From Symbiodinium natans (lineage: Eukaryota > Sar > Dinophyceae > Suessiales > Symbiodiniaceae): 50,315 nt of DNA. The notes under the pieces are model-generated. The model did not search any database. It worked only from the letters and a program-made list of their open reading frames with translations, and had not been told where the DNA came from. Location of the stretch: positions 70,001-120,315 of the forward strand of contig CAJNDS010000518.1 in assembly GCA_905221605.1 (NCBI GenBank). The letters run 5' to 3'. Below, piece after piece: positions 31,863 to 40,694 of the stretch (the first letter of the stretch is position 1; each line of letters begins with the position of its first letter). A program made the position numbers and the translations under genes.

Positions 31863-32266
31863 GTTTCGAAACCATTTCCGTGCTCGTTCAATCTCACCAC
31901 CAATCTCGCTGATCCATCTGTGATCTGTGCGAGCAAATAATGCAGTTGTTTCGAGAACACAATGAGGTTTGAGTTCGGGGAGTTCGAGTGCTCAAATGCA
32001 ATCAGGTGTTCGTCAGTACACGGTACTGATGCTCCTTCCAATCTGCCCATAATCTCAAGAGCCATGGGTTTGTACAATGCTACGTAGGACTTCAGCTGCC
32101 AACTCCAATCTTCCCACTTCTCTGACTCGCCATGGTAAACTGGCGGTGGGAACAATTTAATCTCGCCTCCGAGTCCTTGGAAATCGCCGAAAACAGCCAT
32201 CCTAGCAATGTAGGGCTCAATCACAGTTAAGAGTCCCTGGGCTTCGCCGCAGAGCTCCGCTACCAT
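31802..32266 (-). CDS. gag: Gag N-terminus of the copia element
   Basis: 154 codons. The stretch FPPPVYHGESEKWEDWSWQL and the ending WRQLYERFSL are typical of the UBN2/gag family that forms the capsid of copia particles. The ATG uses the last A of the LTR (complement of 32,266) plus TG of the primer-binding site, so the first residues (VAELCGEA) are encoded by the primer-binding site. The frame runs into a stop after RARGLAY; the conserved continuation (VSLLSRI) is in the -1 frame after AAGGGGGTTA. A missing G in the G5 run, or -1 slippage there, would connect the two parts. Confidence 0.88.
   Translation of the reverse strand: MVAELCGEAQGLLTVIEPYIARMAVFGDFQGLGGEIKLFPPPVYHGESEKWEDWSWQLKSYVALYKPMALEIMGRLEGASVPCTDEHLIAFEHSNSPNSNLIVFSKQLHYLLAQITDGSARLVVRLNEHGNGFETWRQLYERFSLPDRARGLAY
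32247..32265 (-). other. Primer-binding site of the copia element
   Basis: Minus strand TGGTAGCGGAGCTCTGCGG directly follows the LTR. TGGTAGC complements a tRNA 3' end GCTACCA, and the next bases fit an initiator-methionine tRNA (…CTCTGCTACCA in many eukaryotes) with one difference. The exact primer is not proven without the host tRNA. Confidence 0.7.
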
Positions 32267-32477
32267 GAAATTTTACAAGATCAATGTTCACAGACTGGTT
32301 TGATCACACAATCCAGAATACACAAGATGCACAGCAAAGTCACTTGATGCAATCACTCACTCAGCAATCTTGTTTGTGCCGCCTTGAGCCAAAGCACCGA
32401 GTCAATGCTCATGTTGAGCATGTTGCTGTGCCAATGCTTCTCTGGAAGCATGCTAATTGTGACCTCATATTCTAACA
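32266..32477 (-). repeat. 5' LTR of the copia element
   Basis: 212 bp, identical by eye to the 3' LTR. It must contain the promoter of the element, but no TATA box is evident, as is usual in dinoflagellates. Confidence 0.95.
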
Positions 32478-32822
32478 CTTAAGCCCCCCCTTAAGCCCCC
32501 CCTTAAGCCCTCCCTTAAGCCCCCCCTTTAACCCTTCAGCCCCCCCCTTAAGCCCCCCCTTAAAGCCCCCTTTAAGCCCCCTTGAAGCCCCCCTTTAAGC
32601 CCTTGTAAGCCCCCTTGAAGCCCCCCTTTAAAACCCCCTTTAAGCCCCCCTTTAAGCCCCCCTTTAAAGCCCCCTTAAAGCCCCCCTGTAAGGCCCCCCC
32701 GTTTTAAGGGGCTTAAAGCCCCCCCTTTAAGCCCCTCTTTTTAAGCCCCCTTAAAGCCCCCCCTAAAGCTCCCCCCTAAAGCTCCCCCCCTGAAGCCGCA
32801 ACCAAGCCCCCCCCCTCTGTGG
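32478..32822 (+). repeat. CCCCTTTAAG satellite, right part
   Basis: CCCCCCTTAAG, CCCCTTTAAGC and CCCCTTGAAGC units, the continuation of the array interrupted at 23,570. It degrades to CCCCCCTAAAGCT near the right end. Confidence 0.9.
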
Positions 32823-32884
32823 AGGGTTTAGGCAGCAGTTTAAGAGGCCTAATACTTGCTGGGCCTCTGGGCAGCAATTTAAGA

Positions 32885-33235
32885 GGCTTCCCTTTAAAAA
32901 GAATCTTACTTCTTTGGTTTTAAAGAAAAAACAAAACATAATTTAAGGGAGGTGGAATTTAGAATACATTCCCTTCTTTTTTTCGTGAAGGGAAATGAAT
33001 GTTTAGAATCTTACTCTCTGGTTTTGAAGAATCCAAAAACAAGCACAAAATGTATAATTCAAGGGGGTGGAATTTAGAACACATTCCCTTCTTTTGCTTT
33101 GTAAAGAAAATGCTAAATTCCTTTCTCTCTCTTTTCCAAAGTGGAAGTTAGAGTCTTACTTCTCTAGTTTCGAAGAACGAAATCCCAAAAACAAAACAAG
33201 ATTTAAGATGGTGGAATTTAGAATAGATTGCCGGG
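32885..33235 (+). repeat. Tandem repeat with 105-145 bp units, block B1
   Basis: Three units, each with CTTACTTCTCTGGTTTYGAAGAA, a poly-A/C stretch (AAAAACAAA), AATTYAAGGGGGTGGAATTTAGAA and CATTCCCTTCTTTT. Starts of CTTACT lie at about 32,905, 33,010 and 33,155. The same unit forms block B2 at 39,312-39,795. Confidence 0.85.
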
Positions 33236-33275
33236 CGCGGCGTTTTACACGGCAAGCAAGATTAAGAATGTAAAA

Positions 33276-33317
33276 GGGGGGGTGGGGGGGGGGGGGTGGG
33301 GGGGGGGGGGGGGGGGT

Positions 33318-33363
<46 letters not shown>

Positions 33364-33434
33364 GGGGGGGTGCTGGGGGGGGGGGGGGGGAGGGGGGGGG
33401 TGGGGGGGAGGGGGGGTGGGGGGAGGGGAGGGGT
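33276..33434 (+). repeat. 159-nt G tract with sparse T and A
   Basis: Almost pure G, with uninterrupted stretches longer than 40. The sequence can form stacked G-quadruplexes and is a likely place for length error in the assembly. Confidence 0.95.
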
Positions 33435-34690
33435 GTCTCCTGCCCTAAACACCGCAAACGGATGAACCAGATTCTTTTACTTGCCGTCAAAGAGCTTGCT
33501 AAAGAGCTCGCTTGCTTGGCTGTCCAAAGCACAACCTCTACAGCTTCTCTGCTAGCGACAGCCTGCTTGCCTGTGCAGGAGAACTTCTTGGGTTGCCGTG
33601 GCAATACATTTTACACCAGAAGCTGTTGAGGCGTTGCTTGGTTGGGTGTTTGGATCGTGTAAGCCCCTTAAGGGCTGCCCAATGGGCGGTGGCAGCATTA
33701 TACCAAGCACGCCAAGCGAACTTGGAAACCGCCAGGTTGGCACAGCAACCTGACTTAAATAAAGACAAACATGTCCAGGTCTCATTATGACCACCTCTGG
33801 CGGTTTTCCAAAGCTTCTCATGCAAAGAAAACATGTTACAACCAGCAAACCAAAACTTCAACTGGAAGGCACGGACTGCAAAATGCATAAGCTGTTCCAT
33901 CCGCAGTGCTTGTGAGTCTGAAGAGCCAATAGTGTTCAGCGGCTTCTCACAAGTCTTCCAAAACCCCATTGGCTTCCAATGACCGAAAGTTGGCCCCCAA
34001 AGCCCAAAACTGGCCCCAATCCAAATTGCTCTGCCAAAGCCCAAAATCTAAACCCTAAACACTGAGCACCAGACCCTAACACGAACCCTAAAAACTTCAC
34101 ACTAAAAACACTCCACCCTAAAAACTAAACCCTAAACCCCACACACCAAACCCTGAACACTTTCCCTAAACCATAAAGAAGTATTTTCAAAGTTGTCAAA
34201 GGTCTGGAGAAGCCCCGGTGCCCATTGGCTTCCAAAACCCACAATTGACTTCCAAAGCCCAAAATTGCTTTCTGATCAACATTTTCACCGTACCGTGCCG
34301 GGTGGGGGTGGCTCAAGTGTGGAAAAGCTGCAAAGAACCAAAGTTGGAAAGGGTTCCGTTGTTTAACGGACTTGTACGCTTTCGCACCATCGTATGGCAA
34401 ACTTGACCAGCCTTTGTAACACGGTAAGATCGCCGTGCCACAATGTCACGGACCTGAAAGACACTTTGTCCAGCTCAATGTTAGTGCAGATCCAAAAGCA
34501 AGTTGTTCAACTGGTCCACTGGGGGGGTACTCTAATGCGTCCTCCAACAGGCAGCCCGCAAAAGTTGGAAAAGGCTCTGGGCAAACCTGTGCACAAGTAC
34601 TACACTTAAAAAAATGGGAAACAGCGTGTAGTACCTGAATTCCAAGGTAAAACAAAACAGGAACCTAAAAGTTTTGAAAAAACTGTCCAC
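33435..34690. other. No recognised gene
   Basis: CCCTAAA-like motifs occur at about 34,045-34,180. A segment near 34,525-34,590 (TGCGTCCTCCAACAGGCAGCCCGCAAAAGTTGGAA) has a related copy near 35,908-36,006, interrupted by about 50 bp. Frames of up to 168 codons on the minus strand (33,538-34,044) lack any known domain. Confidence 0.4.
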
Positions 34691-35245
34691 TCTTTGTAAT
34701 TTCAAGGTGGCTCTCAAGCTTGGACTGCGCTGCTTACTGCGTTCTGCAGACCTTGCATGTACACTGCAGACCCTGCAGACTGAGCATGCAGACTCTGCAG
34801 CATCCTGCAGGCCCTGCAGCAGCCTGCAGCAGCCTGCAGACCCCTGCAAGTCTGCAGCTGCAATGTTTGTGGCCCCTCGGCAAGTCTGCAGACCCTGCAG
34901 CAGCCTGCCTGCTAAGCCTGCAGACCCCTGCAGCAAGCCTGATCCTGCAGCAGACATTTTCCTGCTTTTACACGGAGTCCATTTCCCCTTTTAAACACAA
35001 AGACTTGAAGGCCCCAGAGTCTGCAGAAAGCTTGAAAGCCTCTGACCTGTAGAACTGCAAATTAAAACCAGGTGTCACACATGCTCCGCGCTGCAGAAAA
35101 GCTCGATTTCGGCCAGTTTAATTTTATGAAAACTGGTGCTGCACGCTCCGCGCTGTGGAAAAAAGCTGGAGTCCGCCTTAGATGTAATTTTATCAAAACA
35201 AGTACTACACGCTCCGCGCTTGGCAAAAACCACAGTGTCCTACAT
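34690..35245 (+). repeat. Left arm of a large imperfect inverted repeat, with CTGCAG array
   Basis: Holds a CTGCAG-rich array (34,742-34,945) followed by GGAGTCCATTTCCCCTTTTAAACA and a short unit GCACGCTCCGCGCT present three times. The reverse complement is found at about 36,090-36,655. Confidence 0.8.
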
Positions 35246-35260
35246 GAATGGCCAAAGAGC

Positions 35261-35515
35261 TTGGAAAAGATGCTTGTCTCCGGTCATCAGCCCTTACGTG
35301 TGCCTCCAAGCCCCAATGGCAATGTTGGACGCTGAAGGTCGGCTGACATGACCAACGTGTTGCAACATTGCTATGGGAATTTAACAACATTATTAATTTG
35401 GAACAAGGTAGGTCCTTGCCTTGGGTTTGGAGAATGTGCCTCAAGTGAAGCTAAATCAGACTCCAAAAAGACACAAGAAGCGTAGGACACGTTTGAGTGC
35501 CCCCGCAGTTGCAAT
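35261..35515 (+). repeat. Direct repeat R5, copy 1
   Basis: From 'GGAAAAGATGCTTGTCTCCGG' to 'GTTTGAGTGCCCCCGCAGT'; copied at 36,666-36,933 with about 90% identity. The stretch 35,516-36,085 between this and the right arm holds no recognised gene. Confidence 0.85.
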
Positions 35516-36089
35516 TCAGCTTGTCATGTGCAATACTTGTTCCGTTATAACGCTATTGCCAACAGTCTTGAGCGACCGCTGACTATCTTTGCGCCCAACC
35601 AAAACATGCATGCTTTGCGTGTCTCCGCAAAAATTGAAAGCACACTTGCCAGTTTTACGGCCCATTCTAGGATCCCATTTTTGGGCCCCAAAGCGAAGCC
35701 CGGAATTGTCTTTTCTAAGAGTTTTAAATCAGGCAGACCCAGTTTTGGGACCCAATTTATGGCTCTCATTTGCCAAAAACTGTGCGATTTCCCTTCTGAT
35801 AAGACAATAAAATGCACCGCTGCGTGGCAAGCGGTCGGTGGTGGGCTTATACTTATTTATTTTGTTTGGGCGCCATTCAGGTTGCCACTGGGGGGGATAT
35901 TCTCTGATGCGTCCTATGTTTCTCGTCGTTTTGTCGGTCCTGTGTGGACCAGCGCAATGCCACGTTTTTCAGCGATTTTTCCAACGGGCAGTCCGTAAAA
36001 GTTGGAACTCTGGGATCCTGATGAGGTTTTGAGCCCTTGAAGGGGACTGTGAGGCCTTACTTGAGTGTAAATTTTTGAAAAAAATATGC

Positions 36090-36655
36090 ATTTATGCAGT
36101 ACACTGTGGTTTTTGCCCAGCAGTTTTGATCATGGTTTTCAATTTGCAGTTCCACAAGTCAGGGGCTTCCTGCAGACTCTGGGGCCTTCAAGCCTTTGTT
36201 TAAAAGGGGAAATGGACTTCGTGTGAAAGCAGGAATGTCCAAGTAATTGAGGACTGGAAGCCATCCAGGCTGGGGGAGAGGCAGCCAGCAGGTTTTGCAG
36301 GCTTGCTACGGGCCGGTCTGTGGCAGGGTCTGCAGGTTTGCTGCAGGATCTGGGTCTGTAGGATCTGCAGGCTTGCTGCAGGGGTCTGCAGGCTTGCTGC
36401 AGGGCCCGCAGGCCCTGCTGGCCTGCAAGGCTGCTGCAGGGTCTGCAAGCTTGCCGAGAGGCCTACAAACCCTGCAGGCTTGCTGCAGGGGTCTGCAGGC
36501 TTGCTGCAGGCTGCTGCAGGGCCTGCAGGCTTTGCTGCAGAGTCCGCATGCTTGCTGCAGGTCTGCAGGGTCTGCAGGTTGCTACATGCAGGGTCTGCAG
36601 AACGCAGTAAGCAGCGCAGCCCGAGCTTGAGAGCTACCTTGAAATTGCAAGGGCT
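36090..36655 (-). repeat. Right arm of the inverted repeat, with CTGCAG array
   Basis: Reverse complement of 34,690-35,245. Its CTGCAG array (36,290-36,605) is longer than the left one, with a GCAGGCTTGCTGCAGGGGTCT unit of about 20-21 bp repeated several times. Confidence 0.8.
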
Positions 36656-36665
36656 TGGAGCCTGA

Positions 36666-36933
36666 AGAGCCTGGAAAAGGATGCTTGTCTCCGGTCATTA
36701 GCCCTTGCGTGTGCCCCCGAGCCCCCAATGGCAATGTTGGACGCTGAAGGTCGGTCTGACATGACCAACGTGTTGCAACATTGCCATGGGGGAAAGGGGA
36801 TTTTCAACAACATTTTATTGATTTGGGACAGGCCCTTTGCCTGGGGGTTTGGAGAATGTGCCTCGAGTGAAGCCAAATCAGACCCCAAAAAGACACAAGA
36901 AGCGTAGGACACGTTTGAGTGCCCCCGCAGTAA
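36666..36933 (+). repeat. Direct repeat R5, copy 2
   Basis: Second copy of the 35,261-35,515 repeat. It abuts the truncated gag copy that starts at 36,932. Confidence 0.85.
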
Positions 36934-38018
36934 CGTAAAAGATCTCCGCCTACTGTGTGAGCCATGGTTGGGAATGGGCCAGAGAATTGATCACTCCACA
37001 ATTCCTTCTGCTCAGCCTGCTGGTTCACACCAGCAGGTTATGAGCCCAACGCTTGGGCAGGGCTACGGCACCAATCCACTGCATCCATCTTCACCTCTCG
37101 GAGGGGATGGTTTGCAGCACTCAGGTTCAATGCCACCACGTGAATCAGGCCATTCAGGTGCAGTGGACTTGAACCTAATACGGCTACGGGAGATTGCGAG
37201 GTTTAGAGGAAGTGCCACCAATGTCGACCGCCAGTAAGGGTGGTAAGAGCGCACACCAAATTGTGCATGTGCCCGGCAACACACCGGGCGGGAGCCCAGG
37301 TCTGCAGACCAGCACTGGCATGCCAGGTACCGCGAGTGGTGAAGCAGCGCCAGGTGGAGCAGTCGCTGGGGACTTCCATGTTAAGGGTTCCTGACCCCAC
37401 GTTCCCAGCAAGAACAGGGTTTGCCCACTGCAGAAATGGTTAAGGGTTTCCCTAGGGCTGGGCTCCAGCTTATGTCAAGGGTTGGGGATTTTTTCAAAGT
37501 TGCCCGCACTGAGGTTATGCAAGTCCCGGTGTGGCAGAACTCACACGCAACGCCACCACAAAGTGCTACCCGCTCATTGGGTAGTCCGGAAGGTGCACCA
37601 GGGCAGTTAGCTTTGGGAGATGGAAGTTTGGGTTCTAATAGTGGGTTACCACCCCAATTGGGGCCACAAGGAACGCCAGCGTCCTTTGCACCATCGCAGC
37701 TCGGAAGAAAGGGCCCGCCACTGAACGCTGACATGCTGCCACATGCAGGCTTTAGAACAAAGGGCCCCCCTACTGTACGGTAATGACCCGAAAGACCTTA
37801 ATCGCGAACAGATTCATCATCTTTGCCTCAGGAAGCAATTCAAGCCGAGGTTGCTAGGCAGTTGGCAGTTTTGATCAAAGGGCTCAGGCCCAGAACCTTG
37901 AGATCCAGCGTTTGAGAAGGCAACTAGAGCAGGAGAAGGCCTAAGCAGTTGGCTAGAAGGCGGCAGGTCCTCATTTCTCTCCAGGTGCCATCGTTGCAAG
38001 ATGCTCAGGTCCGCCCGC
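36932..38018 (+). pseudogene. Truncated copy of the gag leader of the second retroelement
   Basis: Matches 41,670-42,858 at high identity from CGTAAAAGATCTCCGCC through the ATGGTTGGGAATGGG start to 'AAGATGCTCAGGTCCGC'. The frame has several indels: a deletion relative to 41,930-41,975, a shift near 37,380, and loss of the coiled-coil codons near 37,940-37,975. Similarity ends near 38,018, where the Tpt1-like gene region of the other strand begins. It is a broken remnant of the Pro/Gln-rich gag N-terminus. Confidence 0.85.
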
Positions 38019-38284
38019 TGAGCACGGAGGAGGGCATTTGAGGCCGCGGTGTAGAACTACCATCCGACCCAGCTTAAGAACTTCCTCCTCGCTTGGCACC
38101 ACCTTCTTCTTGACCGCGGCTAATGGCGCCCGCGTGTCAAGAAGCTCGGAGCTCAAGCTTAACTCCTTGGCAGCGGCTGGCTGCCCGCGCTCTGCGTCCT
38201 CCTCCGCCTCTAAATTCTTCTGATCCAGGGCGTTTGGCTTGGAGGTTCCTGCGCGGGTAGACAAGTGGTCGCCCCGCCCCATCC

Positions 38285-39201
38285 TTAGGCTTGGGCCGCT
38301 TCTTCTCCGCTGGAGCGGACTTCGGCGGCGTTCCAGGTGGGGCTGGGCTGTCGGCTCCCCGCGGCCGTGGCATGGCCCGCAGGGGCCTCTGCCTTCGCCT
38401 TGGGAACCGTGCGGCCGGCTGGCCCCGCAAGGCTATTCTCAAGGCGCATCAGCCGAACTAGCCGGTCGCGGCTTACATTGAGCTCCGCGACCTTGAGGCT
38501 TTTCTGGCCTGACCCTTGCGGAAGAGCCCATATACGGAAGATGTCGGTTGGCTTGATGTGACCGGTCAGGCCTACGCCATCGGCTCCGCAGTAAATCGAC
38601 ACGCCGGCGTCCCGAAGGACCGCCAGTTCAACTTCCACCACAGCGGTGGACCCGCGTCTAAAACCGCAACGGCCATCCTCCCACTGCCGGAGGCACGGGC
38701 CAAGGACGTAGTGCACCGCGAGGCGGCCTCCCGGTCCGCCACCGGGCACTAGGCCATCCTGGAGAATGCCTTCCAAGCAGTGGACATCCGTGCCATGCCA
38801 CATACTTGGCCCGTGAGTGGCGATCAAGCCACTCACAGCGGACTCCGTCAACCTCTGGTTCATATAGGCGATGGAGTGACCGGAATCTTCGCTGTGCCCT
38901 TGGAAGGCTCTGACCTCGGCCACCCGGCTCTGATCGAGCCGCGGCTTTCTCTGGCGCCCGTCAAACGCCAGGGCCGCCTGGAACATGCCGTAGGGAACTC
39001 CGAGGTTCTCCAACAGCACATCCACAGGAAAAGGCCCCCGGGTGCAAACCGGCCCACGCACCCGTGGCTTCCGTGGCGCATGCAGCGGACCAGCGTCCGC
39101 TGCAAGTCCTCCACGCCCATATCCGGGCCGCCTTTCTTCCCTTTCTCTCCTGCCGGGCAAGCTTGCGTGGAAGCATGTGAATCATCTCTGAAACAAGACA
39201 T
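38285..39201 (-). CDS. RNA 2'-phosphotransferase, Tpt1/KptA family (one frameshift)
   Basis: Tpt1/KptA enzymes remove the splice-junction 2'-phosphate of tRNA by transfer to NAD+, giving ADP-ribose 1'',2''-cyclic phosphate. All four catalytic elements are visible in order: Arg-His in LVRCMRHGS (about 39,078); Arg in VRAFQGHS; the MWHGTD...GILQDGL block; Arg in FRRGSTAVVEVE; then GVSIYCGADGVGLT. The first element is in the frame starting at ATG 39,201. The rest is in the frame of 39,160-38,285, joined at a CCCGGGGG run near 39,040 by a one-base shift. A Lys/Pro/Ala-rich tail continues in other frames to about 38,040 (PKSAPAEKKRPKPK; KNLEAEEDAERG), again frameshifted. The gene lies between satellite and a gag remnant, so it could be a cellular gene or element cargo. 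Confidence 0.8.
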
Positions 39202-39311
39202 GGGGTTCTCGGCTTAGCCCCGCGCCACGTTACTGCTATGAACTCTCTGCTTCTTGAAACTCGAGTAATGAACACAAAAAACAAAAGAAGAAGCGAGCGG
39301 GGTGGAAATGC

Positions 39312-39795
39312 CCTTAAGCTTCCCTTTAAAAAGAATCTCACTTCTCTGGTTTTAAAGAAAAAACAAAACATAATTTAAGGGAGGTGGAATTTAGAATACA
39401 TTCCCTTCTTTCTTTTCGTAAAGGGAAATGAATGTTTAGAGTCTTACTTCTCTGGTTTCGAAGAATGAAATCCAAAAACAAACGCAAAATGTATAATTCA
39501 AGGGGGGTGGAATTTAGAACACATTCCCTTCTTTTGCTTTGTAAAGGAAATGCATGTTTAGAGTCTCACTTCTCTGGTTTCGAACAATGAAATCCCAAAA
39601 AAATACAAAAATATAACAAGAGTTAAGAAAGGTGGAATTGAGAATAAATTCCTTTCTCTCTCTTTTCCAAAGTGGAAGTTAGAGTCTTACTTCTCTAGTT
39701 TCGAAGAACGAAATCCAAAAAACAAAACAAGATTCAAGGGGGGTGGAATTTAGAATAGATCCTTCTTTCTTATATTTAAGACAAAGTAATGTTTA
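39312..39795 (+). repeat. Tandem repeat with 105-122 bp units, block B2
   Basis: Four units related to 32,885-33,235, with the CTYACTTCTCTGGTTT core at about 39,337, 39,442, 39,564 and 39,684. The first unit and the 'AAACATAATTTAAGGGAGGTGG' section are nearly identical in both blocks. Confidence 0.85.
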
Positions 39796-39805
39796 GAGTT
39801 GCCCT

Positions 39806-40106
39806 CAAGCCCCCCATTTTTTCAGCCCTTAAGCTCCCCCTTTAGCCTATCTAGCCCCTTTTAAGCCCCCCTTTAAGCCCCCCCCGTTTAAGCTCTTTAA
39901 GCCCCCTTCAAAGCCCCTTGAAGCCTCCCTTTAAGCCCCCCTTTAAGCCCCCCTTAAAGCCCCCTTTAAGCCCCCTCTTCTTTACCTTTAAGCCCCCTTC
40001 AAAGCCCCCTTGAAGCCCCCCTTTAAGTCCCCTTTAAGCCCCCTTTAAGCCCCCCTTGAAGCCCCCTTGAAGCCCCCCTGAAGCCCCCCTAAAGCCCCCC
40101 TTTCCA
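39806..40106 (+). repeat. CCCCTTTAAG satellite, second array
   Basis: Same unit family and orientation as the array around the copia element. Here it follows block B2, while at 32.5 kb it precedes block B1. Confidence 0.9.
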
Positions 40107-40499
40107 ATCCCTTGTTCAAGTTGCGGTTCGTCCCTCTTGCATTATAAATTTGTGTTGCCTTGGTAGCAAACACCCGGTGTCATTGCGGCATAGTCGCCCC
40201 TAAGGGTAAGAGCGAGAAGCAGTGCCGCCGGGGCAGCAGCATGCTTGTGTTGGTAGAGGGGGTTGAGAGCCTAAAACTTGGATGGTGCACCGTTAAAGCG
40301 CATTCATTTGCATTGTTATGTGCCTGCAAGCTACAGTCCGCCTGCTTACCTGAGTTAGAGGAACCCGCTGTGGGCCCTATCCAAAGGGGGTTGCAGGTAA
40401 CGATGCACAACCCAGATCCGTAAAGAAACTCTGGGTTTTACCAGTAGCACCTTGGTTCTGGTACGATCCGGCCAAGGGTGAGCTTACCGGCCAAACCTA

Positions 40500-40694
40500 G
40501 TGGCCAATGTGCTTATTGCGTGCCTTCCAGCTGCCATGATGCAGCCTGAATCTTCACGATGGCTCTTGCGCAATGCCATTAGTAAGAACATTCTAGACCT
40601 GTTGGCTACAAGCCGCATGCTTATAAGTCAGCGGACACCTGCACCAACGTTGGCCCCAGCGAAAGGGGGCTACAGGCGAGGAGATGCCGCCTAA
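40500..40694 (+). CDS. C-terminal coding remnant before the left long repeat
   Basis: A plus-strand frame with coding-like content (LIACLPAAMMQPESSRWLL, then ISKNILDLLATSRML) that ends inside the start of the long repeat. It could be the tail of an upstream copy of the second retroelement. 40,107-40,500 shows no clear frame. No domain is recognised. Confidence 0.35.
   Translation: MANVLIACLPAAMMQPESSRWLLRNAISKNILDLLATSRMLISQRTPAPTLAPAKGGYRRGDAA

Larger units (their letters stand above)
23571..32477 (-). mobile_element. Complete Ty1/copia LTR retrotransposon, recent insertion
   Basis: An 8,907-bp element with 212-bp direct LTRs (23,571-23,782 and 32,266-32,477) that read identically. LTRs are bounded by TG...CA. 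CTTAA is present on both flanks; this fits a 5-bp target duplication, but the surrounding satellite is full of CTTAA, so it proves little alone. In minus-strand order the element holds 5' LTR, primer-binding site, gag, protease, integrase, reverse transcriptase, RNase H, an extra ORF, a purine-rich tract and 3' LTR. Integrase before reverse transcriptase defines copia. Frameshifts near 31,816, 28,365, 27,006 and 25,150, and a lost integrase Glu, suggest this copy is not autonomous unless the shifts are assembly errors. The whole element is marked by extreme CAAT enrichment on the + strand. Confidence 0.95.

Noticed and set aside
23571-32477. CAAT words as CCAAT-box promoters
   Set aside because: They occur every 20-40 bp through coding sequence, and only a fraction are CCAAT; this is not promoter architecture.
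33156-33629. Poly-Pro and poly-Gly frames
   Set aside because: Produced by the G tract; low complexity only.
34742-36605. CRISPR-like array in the CTGCAG repeats
   Set aside because: Units are contiguous and degenerate without unique spacers, and the host is eukaryotic.
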